From: Spirometra erinaceieuropaei
Taxonomy: Eukaryota; Platyhelminthes; Cestoda; Diphyllobothriidea; Diphyllobothriidae
Length of the DNA: 64,000 bases
Direction of reading: 5' to 3'
Assembly: GCA_902702965.1 (NCBI GenBank)
Contig: CACRXP010000626.1
Span: 65,419-129,418 of the forward strand
Under the pieces are notes generated by a model. It had not been told where the DNA came from and made no database searches. It saw only the letters and a program-made list of their open reading frames with translations. Both the position numbers and the translations under genes were made by a program. Positions 24,793 to 35,840 of the stretch are shown in pieces; position 1 is the stretch's first letter, and every line of letters begins with the position of its first letter.

Positions 24793-27646
24793 GTAGGTTT
24801 GCATCATTACTAAAATATGCTTAGTATCTTCAAACCGTCAAACTCTCGATTGTCGTCACATGTACACTCGAGGATGGATGTTGAGGAAGTGGCGACCTTT
24901 CAGAGAGCTGCAAAACATTGGTGGAATCCCGATGGTGAGCACACTGTTTGCATATCTCTAAAATTTATCATGGTATTTAGAGACACACATTATTAACTTC
25001 GCTGGTCTACGGAGATTTACATGCTTCCTTTAAGGCCCTATGGGTCCCCTTCACTCCATGAACAATCTACGCGTCACAATGATTACTGATGCAATAAAAT
25101 CCTCCTCTCCGATTGGACACTTTCCTCTCTATGGTAAAAGGATCCTGGATGTTGGATGCGGTGGTGGGATCTTGTCAGAGGTGTGCGCCCTGAGCTCCCA
25201 AAAATGTCTCATTGTGCCGCATTTGATATTTTCCACAGTCGGCCTTGTTTTCACAGCCTTAGTAGCGACCTTAACTTAAATTTAGTTTTTAAAACGGACG
25301 ATCTTTTGGAAACTACGAAATAGAAGTGCACTGTAACTTCGCCCTTGGATTTCGTTGCCACGAATTTTCTTCTGACGCATTTATATCGTTGTTTTCGCAT
25401 GCCATTCTGCCTTGTTAGCTACACTAATTGGACAATCTTATCCTATAAAGGCACTTACTTTTATCTGGCTTTATTCTGAAGCCTTTAGCGCTTCTTGGAG
25501 CGAGTGTACGGGGCATTGATCTCACCGCTGAGGGTATCGAAGTTGCCGAACAGCATGCCTCTACTCATGATCCCGACCGCTGGTCAACTACGCCCTTCGG
25601 GGCACCTGACTATTCGTGTTGCAGCGTGGCCGACGTTGCAAGAGAAAACCCTGGCGAGTTTGACGTGCTCGTCGCATCCGAAGTCTTGGAACATGTTTCA
25701 GACTGGGAGAACCTGATTAGAGACGCATCTCTTTGTCTAAAGGTGATTTTCCTTTTTTCATACTCTTGACTCGTATTCATATGATTTTGTAACAGAAATC
25801 TTAGATATTTCGCCTGATAGAACATCCGCCAACGCCTTTTTAGCCACGTCAAGTTGGCGGTATCGATTATATTCCATCTCTTAATGTGCAGTCTAGTACG
25901 ACCGCGTTCTGTTATTCCTTATTGATAGTTTCCAGAAAAATCGCCACGACTCCCATTCCTTGGATATGCGAGTTGTCTAGATACTATCTACTAGAAGAGA
26001 ATTCTATTTACTTTGCTGATATCGTCTCTAAATGCATTTTGAAGTTGTCTTTCGGATTGATATTTTATAAGTTGCCAACAGATGATACTTTCTCCAGATT
26101 ATAACAAATCGTGGGTGACTTCCAGTGTCGCTAGTCTTAACCATCGGTTACATTTACTTGGAACTAACTCAGAAGAAGATGCGATCCCAATAAAAGTTTG
26201 ACAGATATCACGAAATATTTAAGAACTCTTGACCTCTCATCCATATTCTTGGCCCTTGGGCCTATTAAAAGCGAACTTTTGCCAAATCTACCTTCTTCAA
26301 TCTCCACTACTGCTAAAGTTAAGCAACTCCAGTACTCCCTCTACCTGTCTCGGCAATTGTCAGCATTCCAATTTTGTAGATGGTTAACGCTTCCCTCTCA
26401 GTCGTAATGCTTCGCGTTGTCAGTCTAAGGGACCAATTTGATCCAGTTGCACCCCAAAGTCTCACAGGGATCCATAACCTTTAATTTCGGATACGACATT
26501 TACGCACATTTAATGGGATATTTGGCCTCCGAAAAATGCCGTGCTCGCACTCCCAAAGTCCCGTTTTTACTACCTTTGTGCCCTCCTATAGGGAAGTCTG
26601 GTTTATGTCCATTAACACTTTACTCGTCTTCGTATTGCGGCCTTTTATTGTGAAGTTTCGTATGCATTTTCTCCCCGAATATTTTCCTTATTTGGCCATG
26701 CTGCATGTTTTGTTTACTCCGTGTAGCCTGGCGGAAGTCTCTTCGTGACTACGCTCAATAAAACAATTCCATCGTACATACTGGCTATCGTAGTAGCTGA
26801 ACGGCTCTGCGGCTTAGTGCCTCTCGGGACACACTCGTGGGACAAATTTATTGATCCAGATCGGCTCAGACTTGCTGCAGTCCGGCGTAAGTCACCACCG
26901 AGCGGGTCTGTGTTCCCCGTTCCTCCTGTTTTGCTTAATTTCCTCTGGTTTTACTCTAGTCTAAACTATAAATATGCTCAGGAGCTTTTCGGATGGCGAC
27001 TTGTCACTAGCTTTTGCTTCTGAGCAACTGGCTTCCCCGCCGATTCTGACGCCTCCTTAATGGAGTTCAAGTGAATGAATGAAACTATTTGGAGATCTTT
27101 AGTAGTGATGGATAGCTAGGATAGCTTTTAGGAACCCTAACTACACACGGGGTGCTCGTGCATAATCTTCATACTATGAGCTGTTTTGGGCAGCTGCTGT
27201 TAGCAAGAGCAGCAATTTGAAAGAAACCGTGAGGATCAGATTGATTTTGGTTTACCTTGCGACCGTTGACTTTTTAAGACCAAGCACCGGGTAGAATGGG
27301 ATTAATGGTCTAGTCTGGAGTTCGCCTACATTTCGGAGTCTCGCATTCGCAGGTGCTACTGAACTCTCGAGAAAAACGTAGTATTATAATTTTGATTTTA
27401 GTTTACAATGCATAACCATGTTCTCCGCAAAGAAGAGGCCTATGTGCACCAACATGGCAAGTCGCCGTTTTGTGATAGTCTGAGCCTTGTCCGTTCGTCA
27501 GATCTAGGTCTTCTTTTCCTTTTGTAGATAATCTTCAGCCAAGGAAGCTTTTGGGCATGACGTACAATCCTCTCATTAACAGATGGAGTTGGATATCCTC
27601 GTTGGCCGTGAACTACGCCTTTCATGCTGTCAAGGAAATCGACTAG
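24764..27646 (+). CDS. COQ3: Ubiquinone biosynthesis O-methyltransferase, mitochondrial (complete, six exons)
   Basis: COQ3 performs both O-methylations of coenzyme Q synthesis with S-adenosylmethionine, on the matrix side of the inner mitochondrial membrane. Exons: 24764-24792, 24825-24934, 25035-25180, 25482-25742, 26727-26886, 27528-27646. Phases agree at every junction and the total is 825 bases, 274 residues plus TAG. The start MLRNWIRLPL and the following Ser/Arg-rich stretch to residue 26 look like a mitochondrial targeting peptide. Family marks: HWWNPDG, GPLHSMNNLRV, SAM motif I ILDVGCGGG (residues 83-91), the acidic GIDL that contacts SAM ribose, FDVLVASEVLEHV (155-167), PGGSLFVTTLNKT, GTHSWDKFI, and GMTYNPL...W...NYAFHAVKE at the C-terminus. 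An ATTAAA at 27684 could be the poly(A) signal. Length is shorter than vertebrate COQ3, mainly because of the short N-terminus. Nothing suggests a pseudogene. Confidence 0.93.
24825..24934 (+). CDS. COQ3: COQ3 exon 2
   Basis: Acceptor TTAG, donor GTGAGC. Carries the rest of the targeting region and the conserved KHWWNPDG motif. If the tiny intron were not real, translation could instead start at Met27 (MDVEEV), losing the targeting peptide. Confidence 0.85.
25035..25180 (+). CDS. COQ3: COQ3 exon 3
   Basis: Acceptor TTTAAG, donor GTGTGC, ending in phase 0. Carries PLHSMNNLRV and the glycine-rich SAM-binding motif. Confidence 0.93.
25482..25742 (+). CDS. COQ3: COQ3 exon 4
   Basis: Acceptor TCTGAAG, donor GTGATT, 87 complete codons. 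Carries LLGASVRGIDL and FDVLVASEVLEHV, the second and third methyltransferase strands. Confidence 0.93.
26727..26886 (+). CDS. COQ3: COQ3 exon 5
   Basis: Acceptor GTGTAG, donor GTAAGT, ending in phase 1. Begins with the PGGSLFVTTLNKT strand-turn and includes GLVPLGTHSWDKFI. Confidence 0.92.
27528..27646 (+). CDS. COQ3: COQ3 exon 6 (terminal)
   Basis: Pyrimidine-rich acceptor ending TTTTGTAG. The two leading bases complete the codon left open by exon 5, which independently supports the join. Encodes LLGMTYNPLINRWSW, then VNYAFHAVKEID and TAG. Confidence 0.9.
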
Positions 27647-29639
27647 TTTTCCCACCCCGCCCCTTCCCTTCATTGAATTCTACATTAAATTCCTCCAAAA
27701 TGCCTTATCGTGCATACTGCCCGTTCTTTGTTGGAGGCACTTATTTAACTCCTAGAGACGCGTTCTTCTGAGTAGTAGGAGGAAGACCGCGTAATCGCTG
27801 GATGCAAATGTCGTCCGTCAAGGCTTTTAGTCCCGCATAAGCTCCTGTTCAGAAGGAACCAGCGGAACTACTCGATCTTCTGCAACTTGCGTCTTGTTTG
27901 AAAGTGAACGTCGGGACTTTCAACCCCGCATAAGTTACTCTAGAAGGAATCAGCGGGACCACTCGGATTTCAACTAATTGCGTCTCACTTGGAGATAGTT
28001 CGTGCGCTGTAGACGGGTTACAGTGTGTGGACGTGACTCCACGAATGGGCCAGCCGCTCTGTCGCAACCGAGTGTCTTCGCTGTCTCGAATAAAATTCAG
28101 TGGGGACGTGCGTAAGGCTGACACAACATCTATTTCACTATCTCTTCCCGCACCCCACCATAATTCGATAACAGACGAAGTCGAAGTCTCATCTGGGCCT
28201 GGTGCATGTACTAGTTCCTAATTTCACTTACGAAGGTCTGGAATTTCGGAAAGGAACCATTACACTCGGACGATTGGTTCTCAGTCGGCCCGAGTCACCC
28301 AGTTATTTGACAACCATCCTAGACACAACTGATAAAACGTCCTCACAGGTTCAAGGGTGTCATATTTACTTTGAAAGGGAATGCGCTTGTTTTAAATGAG
28401 GATGTTTGTGTTCACGACATAGACCTCGCTCTCTGTCCTACCTCAAAGGACCGTCCGATTCAAGCCAACTGAAATTGAAAACTGGTCCATCGATTGGTAA
28501 ATCTGAACAGCTCACCTACATGTGCAACACATGTTCTAATCCGCAACTCCATATGTAACAGGCCTTTTTCAGAAGGTCTCGGATCTCACAAGGACCAACC
28601 GTCAGTAGCAGTATCCGTACATGGTCAGTGACTACTGTTCGCCTTCGAGATGCGTCCTGTTCGAGGCATCACACGCCAAACTGCATTGGTACATATAGCT
28701 GCTGGGGCTCGCTAGCATAATGGTCTATTCTCAGCCAGGGCAAGACGGGAGAATTTGCCGACGTCCAGTCAAGTGTCATTGCTGTCTTTTCATGGTCACC
28801 TGTCGATCTAAGGGTTTGAGACGGCAGAGTTCTGGTCATTCAAGGCGTAGAATAAGCAGTCACGATAAGCCGTGCTTGTCACGTGGGTAAGAGTGACCAG
28901 TAAGATAAGATGGTAGGCAAGGATGATCACGCCGGGAACGTCGCTCACCATGACCCATAAACTGTCAAATATATTGGAAATATGTCATAGAGACAGAGTG
29001 GATCGTACAGCAGGCAAACCAGTTAAAACGTATTTTCACACCAATGACTGTCACATCTCCGTGTAGTCACCGGCAAAAGACGAGGGTGGAGTATAAGTAC
29101 CAGTGAAGTTTTGGTCAAATACAATTATCGGTCTCAATCACAACGGTAGGAGGGAGCATAGCGCGAGGATCTGCAACAAGGAAAGTGACTGCTTTGCAGG
29201 TGCGCCTCTCAAGATCGGCCTAAATTGAGTTAGGTGCAGTAAATTTCTCACTCCTGTGCTCCTTTCACCAACAGTCAGTCCGGCATTCCGTCAACGTTTC
29301 CCTCCAATGGGTCAAAAACAGGTAGCTGCCCAAATCACAGGTCAAGGAAGAGAGGTTAGGTCGAACAAGCATAACCAATGCTAGAGAGTGTGCAGGTGTT
29401 TCAGCAAGCAGCTGAAGCAAGCTTTCTCAAGAGACAGGTGATGGCAGCTGAGGTTTGTTGGCCCCAGTGCGGCGAGCTTGCGAGCACTTGGGCTTCGTCC
29501 TATTGTAGGTAATCAGCAAGGGACGTGGCGTCGGTCGGCCTTGAGCTCTCGCCACACTGGTGCCGAGTCTATTGCGGGCAGAAAGGCGGCCTGAATAGGC
29601 AGGCGACAACAGTACCCAGTCCAGACCGGAGGCGGCATT
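27647..29639. other. COQ3 3' flank and intergenic sequence
   Basis: Holds the probable COQ3 3' UTR, a two-copy 93-base tandem repeat and otherwise unrecognised sequence that may include the 3' LTR of the minus-strand gypsy element ending near 29640. Confidence 0.4.
27831..28010. repeat. Two-copy diverged tandem repeat, period 93
   Basis: CCCGCATAAG...AGAAGGAA(C/T)CAGCGG(A/G)AC(T/C)ACTCG...TTGCGTCT occurs at 27832 and again 93 bases later. It follows COQ3 and may be a short minisatellite. Confidence 0.6.
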
Positions 29640-30965
29640 TAGCGACGCTGGAGAGATTCTTCAGTTCTGAAAAACACGAGTAACCAAGCGGTCGGGAAGG
29701 CGAACACGACGTTCAGTGTGGGTGATGTTTGCAAGACTGTTAGGATGGGAGAGTTGAGCACCTGTTGCAGCGTGAGTTAGGGGAAGGTGAAGGAGTTACA
29801 GCTATAGTTGGCGGACATGGAGGGATAGAGGGCAGGGAAGGTAGGGGAAAAAGGGACCAGGAATCACAAGACCCATTGATGGAATGTCCGGAACAGTAGT
29901 TTTGATGCGGTTCACGCTCACGACCTCCGTGCGAGTTCCACGTTGTATGTGGAACGTCTTCGTCCCTCCAAAGACAACCAGAGAGGGACCGTAGTAAGGC
30001 AGTTACCGTGGCCGATGGATTTGATCGCGTCGGAGGTACACGTGACAGCATGCCGCCAAGTCTTTCTCGAGATATGACTCGGAGACCGTAGTCCTTGGCG
30101 GAACCAGGGAGATTGTCTACACGAACTGTCGGAGCTGGTGCAGGAGGTTGCTCGGCACCTCGACCGCGCCGACGAGAGGATTAAGAGGTAATCTCGTCGG
30201 GAAGTCGAACGGTAGCGCCGAACAATATTTCAGCGGCGAAACAGTCAAGGTCCAAGTTCAGAGTCGAGTGGGTGCCCAATAAAACCAGGGGAAGATAATC
30301 GCCCAGGTTTCCTGATCCCCAGTGTCGCGTAGGTACGTCTTTAGTTGGTAATGAAAACTCAACCATCCTGTTGGCGGCCAGGTGACAGGCTGTCGTTTAG
30401 ACGCGAAGGCGAGGTTTGTATTGGCACCGCGGGCAGTCATAATAGAAGAGGGGGGACCGGAGATGGCGACCTAACAACTGAGGATGGCCTTGACCACCGA
30501 TGAAGCCTCGGCATCGGACAGAGAGATAGTTTCCGGCCACCGAGCGTGTCGGTTCACACACTGAGGCAGAGGCCTAAAGCGTCTAGGTGGACGTGGCCAA
30601 ATATTGCGCCGGGGCCAGGGGGTGCCGATGGGCGCTTTGCGTCGCTAGACCTTACTCCTTTGACAGACAACACATACCTATGTCCAAACCTCCAGGTTCT
30701 TGTGCATCCCCGGCCATATGCAGCGGTCGAAGAGCAGTCTTTCGATGGCTCGACACCCGTGATGACAGAGGTTGTGCAGGAGGATGACACTGTGGCCGAA
30801 GGCAGGTGAGAGTCGGTGAAGACGATACAGAGGGTGACAGTGTCGCCAGTAGTCAGGGGGAGGTCCTGGAGTTGCAATTGGTAGACGCTTTCGTCACAGG
30901 GAGGACAAAAACGGTATATTTTGGCGGTTATCTCAGCTAGTCCGATCCGCGGAGAGAGGTAAAAA
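29640..30965 (-). mobile_element. Ty3/gypsy element B, integrase part (decayed)
   Basis: Read on the minus strand, in order: LAEITAK and LQLQDLPLTTGD before the integrase; a zinc-binding remnant LCHHGCRAIERLLFDRCIWPGMHKNLEVW...CVVCQRSK; APPGPGAIFGHVHLDALGP; the core-end GDQETW and LVLLGTHSTLNLDLDCFAAEILFGATVRLP; then the C-terminal YYGP...TKTFHIQRGTRTEVVSVNRIK and a final RRVRLPDRLVTRVF. Frames are broken several times. It is the downstream part of the element whose RT lies at 32.8-35.1 kb; the Penelope-like element at 30966-32677 separates them. Confidence 0.82.
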
Positions 30966-31131
30966 GACTGCAGTATTAATAGTACGTAACTGCCGTGGGA
31001 CCACATGCATGGCATAATTAGCGGCTCTCGCGATCATCTCTGGAGGTCGTAACTAATGCGATGATAGCTTGTCAGTCTGCTTTCGAGAAGTTGACTGCTG
31101 CAATTCCCCCACCCGTGTCGAATGTTGACAT
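30966..31131. repeat. Left inverted terminal repeat of Penelope-like element 1
   Basis: About 165 bases, from GACTGCAGT through AGTACGTAACTGCCGTGGGACCACAT, CGGCTCTCGCGATCA and GCGATGATAG to GTGTCGAATGTTG. They match the reverse complement of 32512-32677. Terminal repeats in either orientation are a known feature of Penelope-like elements. Confidence 0.8.
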
Positions 31132-32511
31132 TTCAACCTGCAGACTGGCAAGAGGCCCGTTTCGGCGTCTCAAACTTCTGACCTCTGACTCGAACACCAT
31201 AGTCAGCTCGTGCATACAATTACTAGATAAAGCGGTAAGTCTCATACCAAGCGATGTCATGGTACCTTTTGATGCCACGTTCCTTTTTACTTCTTTTCTG
31301 CAGGACTTGGTAGTCGAGACCGTCGAACTAAACCTACGAAACAAATACGGTGAAACGAAAAATCGCCTCTTACGCGCTTAAATCGTCCAACGCCTAAAGT
31401 TCTGTCTCAGGATGTGTTTGACGTTCGACGGAACAATCGACGAGCGGATGAAGGGCACGCCAATTGGCTTGCCGATTTTAGGATTCATAGCCAAGGCGGC
31501 CCTACAACGGCTGGAGTCGCTGGTTTTTCGACACCACAGACCGTAATTTTGGACCCGGTATGTGGATGATACCTCCGTCTTCTTCGAATGGGATCAGGTT
31601 CTGACATTCAAAGAACGCCATAGCGCCGTCATCTGGGGCATTCAATTTGCGATGGGGAAGGCAGAAAACAATCTGTTGATCTTTCTAGACGTTCTCATTT
31701 GCCGCAAATATTGTGGTGGTCTAAATAACACAGTGTTCAGGAGGGCGACAAATACGACGCAAGTATGGATTTCAACAGTAGCCACCCAATCGGCCACAAA
31801 CGCAGTTGCACAACAGGGCTATCCCGGCGCGCTGAGACGCATTGTAGTGAAGCAGAAGACAAGGTTACCGAATTACAATATCTTCGACGGATACTGGGAG
31901 AAAATAGCTACCAGCTCAATTTTGTCAACCGCTGCATATGCAAACGAAACCAGAGAGCAAATCCAATAAGTCCTAAATTTTGGCGAGCTCTTCTGTATGT
32001 GAAGAACGTTTCGGAGGCCATTAACGACCTCACTCCACCTGGAGTTGGGGTTGCACGTAAGCCGAAAGTAACCATCAGGCGCCAGGTCATGAGACCGAAA
32101 TACTCACCGCCACGGCGAAAACGTCTGGAGTCGTTTCTCGAATCTGGTGTAGTTGCGGACATAGCAACTGAGTCGGGGAAACTGGGAAATCATCCCGAAC
32201 GTGGATGGCTGAGCACGTAGCAGCAGTGAGGAGAAAAGACGCTATCTCTCAGATGGCGACTCTTTCCACGGGACCCAGTCATATTTTTAAATTTCACGAG
32301 ACCGAACTCCTCGCAAGAGGGGACAACCGCGTGAGCCGCGAGCTGCTCGAATCATGGTTCTCAGGCCCGCAATCCATCAACAAGCGCAATGACCTCCCCT
32401 TACCATATTCGGTGCCGAGACATTCCCTGCTCAGGGGAATCAGTCACGTGAGGAGGGCGCGGGCAAGCAATAATCGCAGTAACAGCGGGCCAAATTGTTG
32501 AGTAATCATCA

Positions 32512-32677
32512 CGCCAACATTCGACATGGATGATGAAATTGCGGCAGCTAGCGACTCGGACGCGGACTGACGAGCCATCATCGCATCAACTACGACCCCC
32601 AGCGGTGATCGCGAGAGCTGTTAATTAAAGTGCGAATGTGGTCCCACGGGAGTTACGTACTACAAACACTGCAGTCT
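32512..32677. repeat. Right inverted terminal repeat of Penelope-like element 1
   Basis: Reverse-complement partner of 30966-31131. Landmarks on the plus strand: CTCGGACGCGGACTGACGAG, GATCGCGAGAGCTG and GTGGTCCCACGGGAGTTACG. Confidence 0.8.
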
Positions 32678-32699
32678 CTGTGCCTCTGCTATCCTGATC

Positions 32700-33780
32700 T
32701 GCGACTGCCTCTGATGATGTGCTCGAGTAAGAATTCCAACCGTCAGGCCAATAAGTTTCTTGTTCTAGTGATCTTGCCTTATTCTTTGAACTGCTCCCTC
32801 TAGCTTGCCTGTTCGCTTCTGACAGCAATCCGTCCGTACGGTGGATATCAGAGTTCAACTGAATGGTTAAGTTCACCTGATAGATCTCTCTGGGGTTGAA
32901 ACAGTGGGAGTGCGACTGGAGAGCGAAACGAAGGCATTGGTGGCCCCTGAACACCCTGGGGCTTCTGTCCTTAAGTACGTACCGCATTTCACAGTCCGGC
33001 TGACGTCCACAGGTTCCCGTTTAAGTGCACTGTACCGCGATCCGGCAGTCAATAGCTTTCTGGGGAAGACAGTTGGGGATGGGCCCGGCCGGCAAAGTGC
33101 TGTTGAAGAATCGGACCGCTTTCAACACAAGAGGCGGCGAATGTGTAGGAAATAGGTGTGTTTGGGGCAGGGTAGCTTTCGCCTCGTCAAGAGCAACGAC
33201 AGCGTCTGCGGGGGAGCTGAGCCTCTGGGACCCGAGGAGAGGTTCGTGAGTGGTAGAATGTTGCCGACACAGTTCAAGAGTAACTGGCGGTAAAAGTCCA
33301 CCATCCCATGAAGGTATTGCAATTGACTCTTAGCATTCGGGTTGGAAATTCACGAATGGTCGCGACGTCCGCTAGGAGGGGGCGCAAATCCGTTGAGCCT
33401 AGTAAGTGCCAAACAATTCAAGAGAATGAACGCCGATGAGAACTATAAACGGGCTGAAAACAACGCCAATTTTTTGAAGGCAGTCAAACACTGTTGTAAG
33501 AGGCGTCACGTGCTCTCCGGTGGAGGAGGTACCCACCAAGAGGTCGTCAATTTAAGCGCAGATAAAAAGTAGGCCATGGACACTGTCTACGAACCTCTGG
33601 AGGTTTCGGGGGCGTTGCGAAGTGCAAACCGAATGCACAGTAATTCATAAAGACCAGAGGGGTTAATGCTAGCAGTCTTTGAAATCCCCCACGGGATAAT
33701 GGGTATTTGGTCGATCTTGGGAAAGGTGGACAGGCCGAGGTGGGCGCCAGCAAATTATTAGGGAGACGACGTAGGGCAGC
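32700..33780 (-). mobile_element. Ty3/gypsy element B, RT C-terminus and RNase H remnants
   Basis: On the minus strand, from right to left: FPKIDQIP and FGLHFA-type pieces of the RT palm, then DDLLVGTSST, VFDCLQKIGVVF, and QLQYLHGMVDFYRQLLLNC with ILPLTNLSSGPRGSAPP (RT connection). An RNase H end fragment FALQSHSHCFNPREIYQ...NSDIHRTDG follows. The ORF is interrupted by stops. The left ~100 bases next to the Penelope insertion do not match gypsy clearly and may belong to the inserted element. Confidence 0.78.
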
Positions 33781-33782
33781 TA

Positions 33783-34770
33783 CAATGCGTGACCGATCTC
33801 ATGAAATATTGGCCAAAATTCTGGAATGCGTTTCCGATTGGGAAGGATTACTTAAGTGGAGTTGATCATCATTCAGCAAAACCCTATAACATTTCGGAAT
33901 TGCCAGAATGTCAGCTTTTGAATGCTTTTCTTTTTGACCTTCCGCAGAAACCACACTTGTTTAAAAATGACTGCGTAAAAAGCATGCATTTTTCCTATTG
34001 ATTTTCGATGGTCTTGTAAGTTCAAATATATTTTATAGAGAAAATGCACAAAAATATGCTTTCTTTTGCTCATTTGGTAGAAGATCACATTGTCTCCAAA
34101 TGTTATGCCCGAAGAAAGTGTATATTTTGGTTTTAAAAAAGTTTCTTATTATGAGATTTTTAAGACCGTGCGATGTCCATGCAGGCAAAGCCGCACCTGT
34201 CCGTTTACTAATGCTCCTCATGAAATGTACAACACAGTACGGATCCATTGCTAAATTTTATCAACTCTATGCGGTATCTCTTTAAAGGCATAAAGGAATA
34301 TATGATTTTCCTTACGCGGAAAGCATGCACCCTGTAGACTGGAATTGCTAAACGCTGATGCAATGGCAGATCAGGCTGAAAATTACTCGGGAATTGGGAA
34401 ACTTTTTTAAAAACCTAAATACACACTTTATTCGGACGTAAACTACGAAGACAATGTGATTTCGTATCAAATGAGCAAAAGAAAGCATATTTTTGTGCAT
34501 GTTCTCTATAAAATATATTTAAATTTATAAGACCATCGACATTCAATAGGAAAAATGCATGCTACTTAATTAGTCATTTTTTACCGAGTGTGGTTTATGC
34601 GGAAGGTCAAAAAGGAAGTGCATTCAAAAGCCGACATCCTGGCGATTCCCATATGTTATAGGGTTTTGCTGCATGATAACCAGTATAACAACTCCACTTA
34701 AGTAATCCTTCCCAATCGGAAATGCATTCCAGAATTTTGGCCCATATTTCATGAGATCGGTCACGCACTG
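33783..34770 (+). mobile_element. Fold-back MITE copy B inserted at a TA inside the gypsy RT
   Basis: 988 bp flanked by TA at 33781-33782 and 34771-34772. Ends CAATGCGTGACC and GGTCACGCACTG are complementary apart from one base. Arms of about 350 bp pair nearly throughout; the pairing looks tighter than in copy A, suggesting a younger copy. The central spacer (about 34150-34400) includes CTCATGAAATGTACAACA and TTTTCCTTACGCGGAA, shared with copy A in reverse. No transposase ORF. Removing it and one TA brings the two halves of the gypsy RT together. Confidence 0.9.
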
Positions 34771-34772
34771 TA

Positions 34773-35840
34773 TTAGGGATGATGAAGTCATTCCTGATCC
34801 CGTAGTCAGCGTATGAGCACTAGTTGCCAGTGGCAACCTGGGAGACCATGTAACGGGGCGAGGCCCAATGATTTTTTGATTGACGAATGATGTTCATCTG
34901 AAGCATCTGCGCGAACTCGGCCTTGATACCTGCCAGACATGCGTGCACGAGAAGGGGAGGCCGAGGAAACACGGGAATACCAGTGGTACGGGTATGATAA
35001 ACAACGTCGCGTGGTGGTATTAGCATACTGCATTTGATATGGATGAGGCCGGAATATTTGTCGAGAAGCTGCCGAAGTGGACTACCGGGGACAGGGCCCA
35101 GGACGCAAGTTGGCGAGACGTCTTAAAGGGGAAGATACCTCCGACAATTGGATAGGTGGCCTGATTTCGTACAGGGGAATGTTAGCAGTTTATAAGAAGA
35201 TCAAAAGCAGCAAGGAAGGCCGCACCGAGACTTGCACAGGGGACGTCAACAACGACAGGGTCCTTTGGAAGAAGCGTCGGTGCCGATATCCAGGGAGAAG
35301 GAAAAGGCATTGTACGATCGGGAGGCGTTGGCGGTTGGGAGGAAGATGCTGGGCTTAGGTATCGACGGCCGGCTGTTGTGGTAGGGATGGAATAGCTGCT
35401 CAAGAGTGCGAGCCAAGAAACCTCTACTACCACGTTTGTAACAGACTTAGAAGATGCAACCAGGGCTGGAGATGCCAAGGAAAGTGGTCGCAGCGACATT
35501 CGGCTGACCAGTTGCACCTCTTTTCTCTGTTGGGAGATGAAGAAACAGGGGAAGTGAAACGACGGACCTGAGAACAAGGATAGTGTGATGCTCGCAGATG
35601 GGGACTGTGCTGGGGTGAGATTAAGAAGTAGGCTGGAAATATCAGGGAAGTGGCATTGGCAAGCTCCAGGACGAAGTGCAGGCTGCCCCCGCTTTTGGAG
35701 AGAGGCTAGATCATAAGCAAGCCTTGCAATTTCCGATTTCAAGTATGATAAGAAAATCTCAAGGGCAACTGAGGAAATCGAATGTCCGGCAAAGGAGTAC
35801 AGGGTTAACTTATTGTGGCGCTCTGAGTGCACTATCACTG
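34773..35840 (-). mobile_element. Ty3/gypsy element B, gag end, protease and RT N-terminus
   Basis: On the minus strand: a gag end with SEIARLAYDLASLQ, a degenerate Cys-rich stretch, and a protease relic where the DTGA-like active site is destroyed but TTTAGRRYLSP and DVPCASLGAAFLAAFDLL remain. The RT start follows: TTGIPVFPRPPLLV, IKAEFAQMLQMNIIRQSKNHWASPRYMVSQVATGN and then YADYGI. The RT is cut at the TA where MITE copy B sits. The match ends near 35840; upstream gag and the LTR were not recognised. Confidence 0.82.

Larger units (their letters stand above)
30966..32677 (+). mobile_element. Penelope-like element 1: partial RT plus GIY-YIG endonuclease, flanked by inverted repeats
   Basis: Penelope-like elements encode an RT fused to a GIY-YIG endonuclease. 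Visible here: motif A region MVPFDATFLFTSF, motif B region KGTPIGLPILGF, the intact catalytic YVDD box (31559-31570), FLDVLICRK, the thumb (HPIGHKRSC...RRAETHCSEAEDKVTELQYLRR), FWRALLYVKNVSEAI, and the endonuclease region with VGETGK...RTWMAEHVAAVRRKDA and RVSRELLESWF. The N-terminal RT motifs are absent (5' truncation). In the endonuclease the second Tyr of the GIY-YIG pair is replaced by a TGA stop (32169-32171), and several stops and frameshifts break the frame. It is inserted in the RNase H/integrase linker of gypsy element B. Confidence 0.88.

Noticed and set aside
26941..27022. Alternative COQ3 exon after TTTTACTCTAG, reading SLNYKYAQELFG
   Set aside because: In the phase left by exon 5 it meets a stop at once, whereas 27528-27646 fits the phase and the family's C-terminal motifs.
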